This document shows positions 31,059 to 38,832 of a DNA stretch of 64,000 nucleotides, piece by piece. Position numbers and translations under genes: made by a program. Positions within the stretch are counted from its first letter, which is position 1. The number at the start of each line of letters is the position of its first letter. The notes beneath the pieces were generated by a model. It ran no database searches. It was not told where the DNA came from and saw nothing but the letters and a program-made list of their open reading frames with translations. Source of the DNA: a bacterium 1xD42-67 (GTDB taxonomy: Bacteria > Bacillota > Clostridia > Oscillospirales > Oscillospiraceae); the NCBI GenBank assembly GCA_003612335.1, contig RAYO01000004.1:1-64000 (forward strand), in the 5' to 3' direction.

Positions 31059-31259
31059 ATGAAGAAATGCTCCGATAAAACCCACGCCCTCGCGATGGCA
31101 ATCGTAAATACGTTCACAGCGGTACTGATCGCTTTGGTCACTTTATTCCGCTATGCAGATCCGTTTCAAATCGTGCTTACCGTACTTTGGGCGGTAACCG
31201 CGATATTCTGGTGGAGACAGTACACAAAACAACAACAGGAGGAAGAATATTATGAGTGA
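31059..31259 (+). CDS. small two-helix membrane protein, 66 residues
   Basis: Encodes 66 residues with hydrophobic segments at about 10-29 (ALAMAIVNTFTAVLIALVTL) and 37-52 (QIVLTVLWAVTAIFWW), then a charged tail QYTKQQQEEEYYE. AGGAAAGGAG precedes ATG. The stop overlaps the telA start by 8 bp, indicating coupling. Codon use is noticeably AT-richer than its neighbours, and it follows directly after a palindromic repeat, so it may be a late insertion. No family recognised. Confidence 0.75.
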   Translation: MKKCSDKTHALAMAIVNTFTAVLIALVTLFRYADPFQIVLTVLWAVTAIFWWRQYTKQQQEEEYYE

Positions 31260-32442
31260 CGAACTGAATCTGAACACTGCCCCGGAGCTGACCTTCGACC
31301 CCGCCGCCGCCCAGGCAGTGGCCGCTCCCGAGCTGACCCTCACCCCCTCTGCTCCGGCGGCCCACCAGGCGGACGAGGCGGCCCAGGCCGCCCGGGACGC
31401 CAACGCTGTCCATCTGGACGAGTCCATGCTCAGTGAGGCGGAGAAGAAGATGGTGGAGGATTTTTCCAAAAAGATCGATGTCACCGACTCCAATCTGGTG
31501 CTCAACTATGGTGCCGCCGCCCAGAAGAACATCGCCGCCTTCTCCGAGAGCGCCCTGAACAACGTGAAGACCAAGGACCTGGGCGAGGTAGGCGAGGCCC
31601 TGTCCTCCCTGGTGGTGGAGCTGAAGACCTTCGGCCAGCCGGAGAAAAAGGGCATCGGCGGCTTTTTCCAAAAGAAGAAGACCGAGCTGGAAGCCATGAA
31701 GGCCAGCTACGCTAAGGCTGAGGTCAATGTGGAGAAGATCGTCAAGGTGCTGGAGGGCCATCAGGTCACTTTGATGAAGGACGTGGCCATGTTCGACCAG
31801 ATGTATGAGCTGAACACCAAGTATTACAAGGAGCTCACCATGTATATCCTGGCCGGTAAGAAGCGGCTGGACTATCTGCGCACCCACGACCTGGCCGAGC
31901 TGAAACAGAAGGCGGAGACCACGGGGGCCCAGGAGGACGCCCAGGCCTACAACGATCTCGCCAATCTGTGCGGCCGCTTCGAGAAGAAGCTCCACGACCT
32001 GGAGCTCACCCGGATGATCTCCATCCAGATGGGCCCCCAGACCCGTCTGCTCCAGAACAACGACACCCAGATGCTGGAAAAGATCCAGTCCTCCCTGGTG
32101 AACACCATCCCCCTGTGGAAGAGCCAGATGGTACTGGCCTTGGGACTGGAGCACGGCAGGCAGGCCACTGCCGCCCAGGCCGCCGTCACCGATATGACCA
32201 ACCAGCTCCTCCAAAAGAACGCCGACATGCTGAAGATGGGCACCATCGAGACCGCCCGGGAGGCGGAGCGCTCCGTCGTCTCCATCGAGACCCTCCAGCA
32301 CACCAATCAGCAGCTCATCTCCACCTTGGACGAGGTGATGAAGATCCAGACCGAGGGGGCCCAGAAGCGCCGGGAGGCGGAGAAGGAGCTGGGCCGCATC
32401 GAGGGCGAACTGAAGCAGAAGCTGCTGGAGCTGAGGGGGTGA
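31252..32442 (+). CDS. TelA family toxic anion resistance protein
   Basis: 396 residues, full-length TelA/KlaA family. Unstructured N-terminal 55 residues are followed by an all-helical cytoplasmic body with family blocks GIGGFFQKKKTELEAMKASY, EKIVKVLEGHQVTLMKDVAM, DQMYELNTKYYKELTMYILA, LELTRMISIQMGPQTRLLQN and LVNTIPLWKSQMVLALGLE. TelA proteins are associated with tellurite and antimicrobial resistance in some bacteria, but their mechanism is unknown. Pairing with XpaC upstream is the usual arrangement. GGAGGAAGAAT precedes the ATG. Confidence 0.95.
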   Translation: MSDELNLNTAPELTFDPAAAQAVAAPELTLTPSAPAAHQADEAAQAARDANAVHLDESMLSEAEKKMVEDFSKKIDVTDSNLVLNYGAAAQKNIAAFSESALNNVKTKDLGEVGEALSSLVVELKTFGQPEKKGIGGFFQKKKTELEAMKASYAKAEVNVEKIVKVLEGHQVTLMKDVAMFDQMYELNTKYYKELTMYILAGKKRLDYLRTHDLAELKQKAETTGAQEDAQAYNDLANLCGRFEKKLHDLELTRMISIQMGPQTRLLQNNDTQMLEKIQSSLVNTIPLWKSQMVLALGLEHGRQATAAQAAVTDMTNQLLQKNADMLKMGTIETAREAERSVVSIETLQHTNQQLISTLDEVMKIQTEGAQKRREAEKELGRIEGELKQKLLELRG

Positions 32443-32448
32443 GATCCG

Positions 32449-33048
32449 ATGAAGATGCCGAACGAGCCTGTCGGGTCCCCCAGTTCCCCATTCGACCTGA
32501 CGGGATACACTTGCGTTTCTATCATCAACTGCCCTGTTGAACAGGCGGTCCAGCTCATAGAGGAATATGAGGGCATCTGCGCCATCGAACATGGACAGCA
32601 GTTCCAATTTCTGATCGCTGCCGTGCCGGAGGCTCCAGAGTGGGCCCTGATTCGCTGGCCCCGGCCGGGACGCTTTTATGACCTGATGAATCTGACCATG
32701 TGGCTGATGGGCTACCAGGCCGGCTTAGGTGGCGAGAATCCCGTTTTTGTTGCTCTCCCGCCCGCAGAGCGGGCCAGTGAAAGCCCTCTTCTGGCCCGTC
32801 CTGATTATGATGACCCCTTCGGGGACTCCATGATAGGCTATTGGCAGGGTCGGTGTTTTGAGTATTCCATGCCAGAACAAAAGCTGGGATGGATCTCCTC
32901 GAATGCTCACCCCAACTTCCTGTTCCAGGCCCGGTATCACGCCCTGATCGACTTCCGGCTGGAGTGGTTGGAAGACCTGGAGCGCATCTCCGATTGGACA
33001 GGATGCCTGACCCAGATGGAGGATCCCTCCGTCCAGAAAGGAAGCTGA
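32449..33048 (+). CDS. hypothetical protein, 199 residues
   Basis: Soluble protein starting MKMPNEPVGSPSSPFDLTGY. Tryptophan-rich (RWPRPG, MWLMGYQAG, GYWQGRC, LGWISSN, RLEWLEDL, DWTGCL). This is unusual composition for the region and suggests a compact alpha/beta fold. GAGGGGGTGAG lies just upstream of ATG. It is 6 nt after telA and 1 nt before the TPM gene, so it is part of the same operon. No family recognised; conserved motifs cannot be named from one sequence. Confidence 0.78.
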   Translation: MKMPNEPVGSPSSPFDLTGYTCVSIINCPVEQAVQLIEEYEGICAIEHGQQFQFLIAAVPEAPEWALIRWPRPGRFYDLMNLTMWLMGYQAGLGGENPVFVALPPAERASESPLLARPDYDDPFGDSMIGYWQGRCFEYSMPEQKLGWISSNAHPNFLFQARYHALIDFRLEWLEDLERISDWTGCLTQMEDPSVQKGS

Positions 33049-33049
33049 A

Positions 33050-34138
33050 ATGAAACTGTTCCAAAAGCCCCTGTCCGCCTGGGTCCTCACCGCGGTGATG
33101 ATCGTCACGGCCATCTGGATCGGACAGACCAGAGGAGCGCAGCGCGAGCCTGCGCCGCTGCCCTCCGGCGGCGCCGCTCTGGACGAGGCCCTGTCTACTG
33201 AGGACTATGCCGACTACACGCTGGATGAGACGGGGACACTGTCCTACAGGCAGGAGGAGCAGATCAGCTTGTACAACGCCAACTGGGCCCGGCGGTACGA
33301 CAGCATCGTCGCCGTGGCGGTCAAGAGATCGGTGGACGGCGATCTGGAGGACTACGCCTACGAGCTGGGCATGGATATCGGCCTGTCTGCCTCCGACGCC
33401 ATCCTGGTGATCGATGCCTCCACCCGGGACGCCTATCTGGCCACCAGCCCAGACTACCCCCTGACAGACGGCCAGATCTCCACCTATGTGAACAGCGCAC
33501 TCAAGCCGCAGGTCGACAGAGGCAGATATGGCGACGGCATCCTTGACCTGTTCCTGGAGCTGAATCAGTTCTATGCGGACAACTACGGCCTGGGCTATCT
33601 GGACGGCAGCGGCTCCTACGCTCCGGGCTCCTCCTCCGGCGGAGACACCATGCTGAGTGTCATCATGCTGGTGTTCATCCTCATCGCCATCGTGGTGGTG
33701 GTCAACGCCATCGACCAGTCCCGATATGATACCTACCGCCGGCAGTACTACGGTATTCCGAATCCCCCGGTGGTCTTCCGGCCCATCCTCTTCTGGCACG
33801 GGCCGGGCACCTCCTGGTACCGCCGGCGCTGGCGGCAGCCTCCTCCCCCTCCCCCTCCCCCGCCCCGGCCTCCCAGAGGTCCTGGCGGACCTGGTCCAGG
33901 CAGCCGTCCCGGCGGCTTCTCCGGCTTCAGTGGTCCCAGAGGGGGAGGCTTTTCCGGCAGCGCCCCCTCCCGGGGCGGCAGCTTCTCCGGCAGGCGGGGA
34001 GGCGGCTTCTCCGGGGGCGGCGTCTCCCGAGGCGGAGGCTTTTCCGGCGGACGGGGCAGCGGTCTCTCCGGCGGCTCCAGAGGCGGGGGCTTCTCCCGGG
34101 GAGGAGGTGCCCGGGGCGGCGGCTTCAGACGGCGCTGA
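33050..34138 (+). CDS. TPM-domain membrane protein with Gly/Arg/Phe-rich tail
   Basis: 362 residues. An N-terminal hydrophobic segment (about 10-26) is a signal anchor or signal peptide. The TPM (TLP18.3/Psb32/MOLO-1) domain spans about 55-190 (EEQISLYNANWARRYDSIVA ... ILVIDASTRDAYLATSPDYP ... FLELNQFYADNYGLG). A membrane helix lies at about 203-221 (MLSVIMLVFILIAIVVVVN). From about residue 262 the tail is low complexity: PPPPPPPPP, then repeated RGGGFSG-type units to an RRR end. The repeats are encoded by GC-rich imperfect DNA repeats (33900-34130). TPM proteins often work in envelope-stress or membrane-quality systems; the tail may bind nucleic acid or wall polymers, which is inference. Confidence 0.9.
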   Translation: MKLFQKPLSAWVLTAVMIVTAIWIGQTRGAQREPAPLPSGGAALDEALSTEDYADYTLDETGTLSYRQEEQISLYNANWARRYDSIVAVAVKRSVDGDLEDYAYELGMDIGLSASDAILVIDASTRDAYLATSPDYPLTDGQISTYVNSALKPQVDRGRYGDGILDLFLELNQFYADNYGLGYLDGSGSYAPGSSSGGDTMLSVIMLVFILIAIVVVVNAIDQSRYDTYRRQYYGIPNPPVVFRPILFWHGPGTSWYRRRWRQPPPPPPPPPRPPRGPGGPGPGSRPGGFSGFSGPRGGGFSGSAPSRGGSFSGRRGGGFSGGGVSRGGGFSGGRGSGLSGGSRGGGFSRGGGARGGGFRRR

Positions 34139-34150
34139 TCCTTCGATCCC

Positions 34151-34190
34151 AGCTCCCCCAGAGGAGATCTCCTCTGGGGGAGCTCTTTTT
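34151..34190 (+). terminator. terminator of XpaC/TelA/TPM operon
   Basis: 34-bp perfect palindrome (34151-34184) followed by CTTTTT. Confidence 0.92.
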
Positions 34191-34219
34191 GGACATACCC
34201 TCTCCCCCGCCTGCATAGG

Positions 34220-34267
34220 ATGGAAACAACAGAGGATATAGCTGATGATTAGGAGTGTTGTTTCCAT
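34220..34267 (+). promoter_or_regulatory. inverted repeat covering the SSB-like gene start
   Basis: ATGGAAACAAC (34220-34230) pairs perfectly with GTTGTTTCCAT (34257-34267). The right arm includes the in-frame ATG 34266, and the loop holds AGGAG and the upstream ATG 34245. As RNA it could hide the start; as DNA it could be an operator. Confidence 0.5.
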
Positions 34268-34886
34268 GCAGACCGACCACAACAAGATCTTCCTCCGGGG
34301 GCGGCTGGCCGCTCCCCCCTCCCCTTCCCACAGCAACCATGGTGTGGAATACCTCATGCTCCCTCTGGCGGTGCGCCGCCTGTCCGGAGCGGAGGACACG
34401 CTCCACATCGTGGTCTCCCAGGACCTGCTGAAGGGCCGGTCTTTAGAGACAGACAGTCCCCTCTCTGTCTGGGGGGAGGTGCGCACCTTCAACAACCGCA
34501 GCGGAGTGGGCAGCCGGCTGGTGGTCAGCGTCTTTGCCCGGGAACTGGACCAGGAGCCTGGGGAGGATGAGAACTGCCTGGAGCTGACAGGGACCTTATG
34601 TAAACCACCGATCCTCCGGGCCACCCCCTTGGGCCGCACGATCTGCGACATGATCGTCGCCTCCAACCGCCGCTACGGCCGGGCGGACTATCTGCCCTGC
34701 ATCTCCTGGGGCAGCCTGGCCTACCGCTGCGGCTCCATGACCGTGGGCAGCCGCCTTTCCCTGGCCGGCCGGCTCCAGAGCCGGACCTACACCAAGGAGG
34801 TAGACGGCCAGGTCCAGGAGCGCACCGCCTTCGAGATCTCGGTCATGTCTCTGACCGACCCGGAGGAACCATACATAGCCCCATGA
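34245..34886 (+). CDS. SSB-like single-stranded DNA-binding protein, two OB folds
   Basis: 213 residues from ATG 34245; ATG 34266 (MQTDHNKIFLRGRLAAPP) is an equally likely start. It contains two SSB-like OB domains. The first is at about 10-105 (NKIFLRGRL ... TLHIVVSQDLLKG ... SVWGEVRTFNNRSGVGSRLV). The second is at about 112-205 (NCLELTGTLCKPPILRATPL, TICDMIVASNRRYGRADYLP, CISWGSLAYRCGSMTVGSRL). The second is closer to canonical SSB. The acidic SSB C-terminal tail (DDDIPF) is absent, so this is a specialised paralogue and not the housekeeping SSB. Confidence 0.85.
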   Translation: MIRSVVSMQTDHNKIFLRGRLAAPPSPSHSNHGVEYLMLPLAVRRLSGAEDTLHIVVSQDLLKGRSLETDSPLSVWGEVRTFNNRSGVGSRLVVSVFARELDQEPGEDENCLELTGTLCKPPILRATPLGRTICDMIVASNRRYGRADYLPCISWGSLAYRCGSMTVGSRLSLAGRLQSRTYTKEVDGQVQERTAFEISVMSLTDPEEPYIAP

Positions 34887-34944
34887 GCCGGCCTGATTCC
34901 TGGCAATTTTTCTCTCCGCATAATTTTCCTGAAAGGACAAAACA

Positions 34945-34980
34945 ATAGGGATACATCCATTTACAAGGAGGTATCCCTAT
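34945..34980 (+). promoter_or_regulatory. start-codon hairpin of SLH/cadherin gene
   Basis: ATAGGGATAC (34945-34954) pairs with GTATCCCTAT (34971-34980). The loop presents AAGGAGG, and the right arm takes in the first two bases of the ATG (34979-34981). It could modulate translation initiation. Confidence 0.5.
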
Positions 34981-36298
34981 GCGTTCCCCTTCTGTCCGCC
35001 GGACGGCAGCGCCTCTGCTGGCTGCGGCTCTGGCGTTTTCCCTGATCCTTCCCGCCTCTGCCTTCTTCTGGAACAAAAAGGCTGGGGACCCCTATGTAGC
35101 CGATCTCACCAAGAACGGCCTGATCGGTTCGGTCATTTCCTTCCAACAGGAGGATTTCCGGATCCAAGGGGGCGGCAAGACCACCCTAAGCGGCATCACC
35201 ATCGATGCGCTCCCCGACCCAGGGACCGGCTCTCTGTGTATCGGCGACCAGCTGATCCAAGAGGGCGCCTTCGTAGACGTCACCGCTCTGGACGGCCTGA
35301 AGTTCCAGACCTCCAAGGACCCGGTGACCACCACCGCCTCCCTCCTCTTCACCCCCGCCCTCTCCTCGGGCCAGGAGGCTCCCCAGGCCAAGGTGACCAT
35401 CTACCTCCTCAGCGAGGAGAACGCTCCTCCGGTGGCTCGGAACATGGAACTGACCACCTATAAGAACGTCGCCGTCACCGGCTGGTTCGACGCAGTGGAC
35501 GGCGAGGGGGACGCCCTCACGTTCCAGCTCACCTCCACCCCCGCCCGGGGGGCGGTCACCCTCAGTGAGGACGGCTCCAGCCAGTTCGTCTATACCCCTT
35601 ACGAGAACAAGACTGGCTCGGATTCCTTCACTTATGTGGCCATCGACCCTGCGGGCAACGTCTCCCCGGAGGCCAAGGTCTCTCTGCGGATCCAAAAGCC
35701 GGACACCAAGGTGACCTATGCCGACCTGTCCGGCCACCCCGTCCAGAAGTCGGCCATCCGTCTGGCGGAGGAGGGGCTCTATGTGGGCCGGTACGTGGAC
35801 GGCCGCTATTTCTTCGACCCAGACCAGCCTGTGAGCCGGGCCCAGTTCCTGTCCATGTCCATGTCTGCCGCCGGCTTGGAGGAACTGGATAAGGTCACCC
35901 TCACCGGCTTCTCTGACGACGACACGATCCCCACCTGGGCCAAGGGGGCGGTCTCTGCCGCCCTGAAGGCGGGGGTCATCCGGGGCTCCCGGGATGAGAA
36001 CGGCGCCCCTGTATTCGGCGCCAGCCAGTCCATCACCCGGGCGGAGGCCACGGTGATCCTGGACAACCTGCTGGGCATCACCGACGTGCCTGTGGCTGTC
36101 TTCTCCACCGGCAGTGACGGCCACTGGGCCGCCCAATCTGCCGCCAACCTATCCGCCTCCGGGATCATCCGGGCGGACACCGCCGGGGCCGCAGCCCTGG
36201 CCGATACCCTCACCATGGCCGACGCCGCCGAGATGCTGGACGGCGCTCTGGACGTGATGGAGTCCCGTGAGGGCGGCGGCCTCTTCCCCTGGATGTGA
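34979..36298 (+). CDS. exported protein: cadherin-like repeat plus SLH domains
   Basis: 439 residues. Signal peptide at about 1-29 (APLLAAALAFSLILPASA). Residues about 145-240 form a cadherin/Big-type beta sandwich (NAPPVARNMELTTYKNVAVT, GDALTFQLTSTPARGAVTLS, TPYENKTGSDSFTYVAIDPA). Three SLH-type repeats follow at about 245-430 (DLSGHPVQKSAIRLAEEGLY, FSDDDTIPTWAKGAVSAALK, FSTGSDGHWAAQSAANLSAS), with SRAQF and TRAEA motifs. Probably a cell-wall-attached surface protein. AAGGAGG lies 7 nt before ATG, inside a hairpin loop. Monocistronic, with a terminator at 36317-36341. Confidence 0.9.
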   Translation: MRSPSVRRTAAPLLAAALAFSLILPASAFFWNKKAGDPYVADLTKNGLIGSVISFQQEDFRIQGGGKTTLSGITIDALPDPGTGSLCIGDQLIQEGAFVDVTALDGLKFQTSKDPVTTTASLLFTPALSSGQEAPQAKVTIYLLSEENAPPVARNMELTTYKNVAVTGWFDAVDGEGDALTFQLTSTPARGAVTLSEDGSSQFVYTPYENKTGSDSFTYVAIDPAGNVSPEAKVSLRIQKPDTKVTYADLSGHPVQKSAIRLAEEGLYVGRYVDGRYFFDPDQPVSRAQFLSMSMSAAGLEELDKVTLTGFSDDDTIPTWAKGAVSAALKAGVIRGSRDENGAPVFGASQSITRAEATVILDNLLGITDVPVAVFSTGSDGHWAAQSAANLSASGIIRADTAGAAALADTLTMADAAEMLDGALDVMESREGGGLFPWM

Positions 36299-36316
36299 TC
36301 CGATCGCCACGGCAAA

Positions 36317-36341
36317 GGGCGGTATCCTTAGGATGCCGCCC
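36317..36341 (+). terminator. terminator after SLH/cadherin gene
   Basis: GGGCGGTATCC / GGATGCCGCCC, 11 bp with one G-T pair, TTA loop, followed by TACATTTCTTTT. Confidence 0.7.
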
Positions 36342-36351
36342 TACATTTCTT

Positions 36352-36380
36352 TTGCCCCGCCCGCTCCTCTGTGGTATAAT
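36352..36380 (+). promoter_or_regulatory. sigma-A promoter of 36409 gene
   Basis: -35 TTGCCC (36352-36357), 17-bp spacer, -10 TATAAT (36375-36380), 29 bp before ATG 36409. The block GTGGTATAATGGCCA recurs at 37257-37271. Confidence 0.75.
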
Positions 36381-36408
36381 GGCCATAAAAAGGAACGGAG
36401 GGATCCCG

Positions 36409-37173
36409 ATGACCGGACGCGCCAAGTTCCGACTCAAAAAGAAGCAGCCCCTGTGGGCGTTGCCGATCCTGGCCGCTGTCCTGGCGGTGCTCTGCATCTC
36501 TTTCGGCCCCTCGTCCCGGTCTGCCATGAAGCAGTACCTGCGGGAGCGGTACGGCAGGGAGTTCGTGATCCTCTCCTCTGAAAAGGTGCCCCGCGACCTG
36601 TTGGGCCACCGGGTATACAGCGCCCGCACCTTCACAGCGGCCCCCAAGGACGACCCGGATCTCCGCTTCTTCGCCTCCAGCTACTGGGCCACCGACGGCT
36701 TCTGGCCCGTTATCCATCATTACTGCAACGACTCCTATGAGGAGGAGCAGATGCTGCGGATCTGGGAGGAGGAGGCCCGGACCGCGGGAGTGGACTACAG
36801 TCTGGTCCTTGAGCGCTACCCCTGCTCCCGCGAGGCGCAGACCTTCCGCTCGGGATACGGCGTGATCCTCTCCTTCGGCCCGAAGGATCTGGACCAGATC
36901 TGCCTCCTGCTGTCCCGGAGCATGGAGCGGATGCTGGCCGAGACCCCCGCCCAACAGGGCCGGATGACCGGCTCCACCCTCCGGCTGCGGTATCGGGAGG
37001 AGGACTGGCCAGAGGATAACTGCTGCACAGTGGCCCTCACTCTGTTTTACAGCCTCTTCCACACCGGAAACGGCGCCTCCGAATGGCAGAACATCGACAC
37101 GGACCCAGAGGCCATCCGGGAGTGCATCTTGGAGGCGGCGGCCCGGTATGAACGCCAGTACGATCTCCAGTGA
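36409..37173 (+). CDS. membrane-anchored hypothetical protein
   Basis: 254 residues from ATG 36409 (ACGGAGGG 6 nt upstream). A basic N-terminus (RAKFRLKKKQP) precedes one hydrophobic helix at about 15-33 (LWALPILAAVLAVLCISFG), so a single-pass protein with an extracytoplasmic domain of about 220 residues. The domain has MKQYLRERYGREFVILSSEK near its start, a pattern seen in clostridial lipoprotein-like DUFs that begin with an EKYG/RYG helix. It contains several Cys (HHYCNDSYEEE, RYPCSREAQ, DNCCTVAL). No family named. Promoter at 36352-36380. Confidence 0.78.
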   Translation: MTGRAKFRLKKKQPLWALPILAAVLAVLCISFGPSSRSAMKQYLRERYGREFVILSSEKVPRDLLGHRVYSARTFTAAPKDDPDLRFFASSYWATDGFWPVIHHYCNDSYEEEQMLRIWEEEARTAGVDYSLVLERYPCSREAQTFRSGYGVILSFGPKDLDQICLLLSRSMERMLAETPAQQGRMTGSTLRLRYREEDWPEDNCCTVALTLFYSLFHTGNGASEWQNIDTDPEAIRECILEAAARYERQYDLQ

Positions 37174-37237
37174 TAGTTCCAGGGGACCCCGACGGCGCAA
37201 ATCAGCCGATATACCAACTTGGTCGGAATTTATGCTA

Positions 37238-37266
37238 TCGATTCTCCTCCGCCAGGGTGGTATAAT
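37238..37266 (+). promoter_or_regulatory. promoter of CoA-transferase gene
   Basis: -10 TATAAT (37261-37266) in the block GTGGTATAATGGCCA, with a weak -35 TCGATT (37238-37243) at 17 bp. An 84-nt leader follows, with a CCCCCT...AGGGGG pairing before the GGAGGAG ribosome site. Confidence 0.55.
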
Positions 37267-37350
37267 GGCCACATGGTATTTTGCGGATAAAATGCCCACC
37301 GATGATATCGCCCCCTTTTTGAGGAGGGGGAACATACAGGAGGAGAGAAC

Positions 37351-38673
37351 ATGCTGAGCGACTATCAAAGCAGATTCGTGACCCCCGAGGTGGCCGCCGC
37401 CAAGGCGGTCCGGGACGGGGACTGGGTGGATTACGGCTTCGGCGGCGGCTTCCCCGAGCTGATGGACCGGGCTCTGGCCGGACGGAAGGGTGAACTGAAG
37501 GATGTGAAGATCCGGGGCGGTCTGGTGATCCGGCCCCGGATCGAGGTGGTGGAGCAGGACCCGGAACAGACCTCCTTCTCCTACTACAGCTGGCACATCG
37601 GCGACTATGAGCGCAAGCTCCAGGCCCGGGGACTGGTGAGATTCATGCCTATGATCCTCCGATTCCTGCCCGACCTCTACCGCCGCCACATCAAAGTGGA
37701 TGTGGCCTTCGTCCCCGTGTCTCAGCCCGACGACCAGGGCTATTGCGGCCTGGGCATCTCCAACTACGCCTGGCGCACCATATTCGAGAACGCCCGCACC
37801 GTGGTCTTCGAGATCAACGAACACCTGCCCAAGCTCCAGGGGGTGGACGGCTCCCACCGGGCCCACCTGTCCGAGGCCGACTTCATCGTGGAGGGGGAGC
37901 ACGAGCCCCTGCCCACCCGCAGCTATAAGGAGCCCACCGAGATCGATGTGGCCATCGCCAAGAACGTCCTCCAGGAGATCCCCGACGGGGCCACCCTGTC
38001 CCTGGGGGTGGGCGGCGTGCCCTTCACCGTGGCCAAGATGCTGGCCAGTTCCGACCTGAAGGACCTGGGCTGCCACACCGGCACCATCAGCGACGCCTTC
38101 CTCTTCCTCCACAAGGCGGGCAAGCTGACCAACGCCCGCAAAGAGCTGGACACCGGCCGCTCCACCTGGAACCTGGCCATGGGCTCTCAGGAGATGTACG
38201 ACTGGATCGCCGCAGAGCCCGAACTCTTCCGTCCCTCCGATGTGGACTATGTCCACTCTCCCGAGCGCATGGGACAGCTGTCCAACTTCATCAGCATCAA
38301 CGGCGGCGTCCAGCTGGACTTGATGGGCCAGGAGAACGCCGAATCCGCAGGCACCCGACAGCTGTCCGGAATCGGCGGCCAGCTGGACTTCCTGGAGGGG
38401 GCCTACCGCTCTCAGGGAGGCAAGGGCTTCATCTGCATCAACTCCTCCCGGGTGGACAAGACCGGCGCCCGGAGATCCAACATCGTGGCCACGATCCCCG
38501 CCGGCAGCACCATCTCCGCCCCCCGGACCATGATCCAGTATGTGGCCACCGAATACGGCGTGGTGAAGCTGTCCGGCCTCACCCTGCGGGAGCGGGCCCA
38601 GGCCATGATCTCCATCGCCCATCCCGACTTCCGGCAGGAGCTGGCCCAGTACGCTGACGAACACTTCAGGTGA
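37351..38673 (+). CDS. acetyl-CoA hydrolase/CoA-transferase family protein, catalytic Glu missing
   Basis: 440 residues, the length of butyryl-CoA/4-hydroxybutyrate CoA-transferases. The N-terminal half has DWVDYGFGGGFPELMDRALA and VDVAFVPVSQPDDQGYCGLG. The C-terminal half has SLGVGGVPFTVAKMLASS, SGIGGQLDFLEGAYRSQGG and VVKLSGLTLRERAQAMISIA. In active members the block after the Gly loop reads HTE-M-x-x-D-G, with Glu forming the glutamyl-CoA thioester. Here it reads CHTGTISDAF, so the expected Glu is Gly244 (codon 38080-38082). Normal ping-pong transfer is therefore doubtful; hydrolase activity, a different nucleophile or a regulatory role are options. GGAGGAG precedes ATG. It is an independent transcription unit. 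Confidence 0.88.
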   Translation: MLSDYQSRFVTPEVAAAKAVRDGDWVDYGFGGGFPELMDRALAGRKGELKDVKIRGGLVIRPRIEVVEQDPEQTSFSYYSWHIGDYERKLQARGLVRFMPMILRFLPDLYRRHIKVDVAFVPVSQPDDQGYCGLGISNYAWRTIFENARTVVFEINEHLPKLQGVDGSHRAHLSEADFIVEGEHEPLPTRSYKEPTEIDVAIAKNVLQEIPDGATLSLGVGGVPFTVAKMLASSDLKDLGCHTGTISDAFLFLHKAGKLTNARKELDTGRSTWNLAMGSQEMYDWIAAEPELFRPSDVDYVHSPERMGQLSNFISINGGVQLDLMGQENAESAGTRQLSGIGGQLDFLEGAYRSQGGKGFICINSSRVDKTGARRSNIVATIPAGSTISAPRTMIQYVATEYGVVKLSGLTLRERAQAMISIAHPDFRQELAQYADEHFR

Positions 38674-38832
38674 TCGGGCTCAAAATCGGCATATCCTCTC
38701 TTTTTTCAGAGCCTTTTTGGCCAAGATCACTGTTCTTTGCCAAAGGGATCGCATTTTCTCTCTGCGGCCGCTATACTACTGGATAGACGCAGTCTCACTG
38801 CTGATATCTTACAAAATAGGAGTGTATTCCAT

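Noticed and set aside
32555-34666. 703-codon reverse-strand frame across several + strand genes
   Set aside because: It crosses at least three real genes, the 34151-34190 terminator and a low-complexity repeat. No coherent protein.
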